Assembly (NCBI GenBank): GCA_006384855.1
Contig: VCJN01003587.1
Location: forward strand, 37,149 to 101,148
DNA length: 64,000 nt
Origin: Tetraselmis striata
Lineage: Eukaryota > Chlorophyta > Chlorodendrophyceae > Chlorodendrales > Chlorodendraceae
Direction of reading: 5' to 3'
The translations under genes were made by a program, and so were the position numbers. A model generated the notes under the pieces. It made no database searches, was not told the origin of the DNA, and was given only the letters and a program-made list of their open reading frames with translations. Shown piece by piece: positions 63,074-64,000 of this stretch; position 1 is the stretch's first letter, and the number at the start of each line of letters is the position of its first letter.

Positions 63074-64000
63074 TGTCAGGTGCTCGTGGGGGGGCTGCGG
63101 TGTTGTATGCGGATGGCGGGCCAGTCCGTACGAGCTCAGGCCGGAGTGCCGAATAACGACAGAGGGTCAAGATTGCGGCGACGAGGTGGGGCGGCACGGT
63201 ACCGGCAGTCGGGGGTAGTGGCGTCTGCCCGCGCGAGAGGAACGTGTTCGAATGAGTTCTATGACGCAGCGAGTTGATACTAGCGACTCGACGTACGTAC
63301 GGAGGACAAGATTGGGTAAATAAGCAGTATCGGCGGGAATTGCCCCGGCGGTGCTGTGCTGCACGGAGGTCGTATCGGTCGGTCGGTCGGTCGGTCGATC
63401 GATGCTGATGACTATGGTGCTGGTGACTATTCTGTGCTCGCACGCCGGATCACGCGCCACTCGCTACAGGTACAGATACTGCTGCTACACTGATGTGAAT
63501 TAATCCTTACACTGGTAGCGTTACTAGTCGATAGGTTATGGGTTGCTATTAGTAGGTCGCTAGAGGCACAGGCACAGGTACATGCTGTTGTGTCACCGCC
63601 CACTGGTAGCTTCGCACCGTGCTCCCGCCTCCTTGGCAGCATCCCCCGCTCTGTAGAGACGCTTCAAGGGTTTCACTGGTGCCAGTCCTGTTCCGGGGGC
63701 GAAAAAAGAAATCCCCCGCTCAAAGTCGCCACTTACCAGCACCGGTAAAGATTAGTAACTTACTAGATTGTCCCTGTAACCAAAAAAATACTAGAAAAGA
63801 TTACCTTCGTCATGGCGTTACCCTGGTACGTACCACCAGTAGCCCGTCCGCGCGCACACTAACTAATCAGTCCCCGCAAATATATATAACGTACATTTAA
63901 CTAAATAAATATATTTTTAAATGTCTAAGATGCAACATTCAAGAAATCCATGCAGAAATCCAGAAATCATCATCATTTATACCATTGTCGAATATAAATA
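63074..64000. other. Upstream region of the GET3-type gene
   Basis: The presumed promoter of the GET3-type gene. It contains a short CGGT tetranucleotide array (about 63372-63402), motifs TAGCGACT near 63280 and GGTCGCTAG near 63555, and a copy of the caagaaatcca repeat at 63937-63970. No gene is visible up to the right edge. Confidence 0.5.

Overview
This is nuclear DNA of a eukaryote, most likely a flagellated green alga (chlorophyte or prasinophyte grade). The evidence is that genes are split by many short GT-AG introns on GC-rich sequence. Two of the gene products are cilia/microtubule-type proteins (an EML WD-repeat protein and PLAT repeats), and one is a GET3B/ArsA-type ATPase with a plausible N-terminal transit peptide. 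Three genes have TGTAA, the classic chlorophyte polyadenylation motif, 78-175 nt after the stop codon. A DIRS-order retrotransposon is present, an order well known in volvocine algae. Species assignment is inference.

Layout. (1) About 0.1-20.4 kb, minus strand: one very large multi-exon gene. Its product has an N-terminal region, an EML-type HELP/WD propeller module, and then at least 19 PLAT/LH2 domains; it may run off the left edge. (2) 20.4-26.2 kb: no complete gene; a ~68-bp GC-rich minisatellite (22.8-24.8 kb) that encloses an exon-like segment, and a tRNA-like relic. (3) 26.2-27.1 kb, plus: TLC-domain membrane protein. (4) 28.6-30.4 kb, plus: PLP-homeostasis protein (PLPBP/YggS), resolved into eight exons. 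(5) 31.2-32.9 kb, minus: EF-hand protein with a long disordered tail, six exons. (6) 35.7-38.1 kb, minus: low-complexity protein of unknown function, three exons. (7) 39.9-45.5 kb: a decayed DIRS-order element with PAT-type split direct repeats. (8) 45.5-52.3 kb: gene fragments, a decayed transposase-like gene and a ~240-bp duplicated repeat. (9) 52.7-54.9 kb, plus: prolyl 4-hydroxylase, eight exons including a 9-nt microexon. (10) 55.2-63.1 kb, minus: a GET3/ArsA-type ATPase carrying two complete ATPase halves in one polypeptide, 15 exons.

The genes are unrelated housekeeping and ciliary functions, not a pathway cluster. The most notable features are the EML-PLAT fusion with an alternating two-domain superrepeat, the internally duplicated GET3 gene whose paralogous introns look more alike than its exons, a MITE that sits at a splice donor, sense-strand C-homopolymers that often follow 5' splice sites, and a clean A1...B1-A2-B2 retroelement architecture. 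Exon coordinates were worked out by hand from reading frames and splice consensus and may be off by a base or, for short exons, by an alternative splice site.
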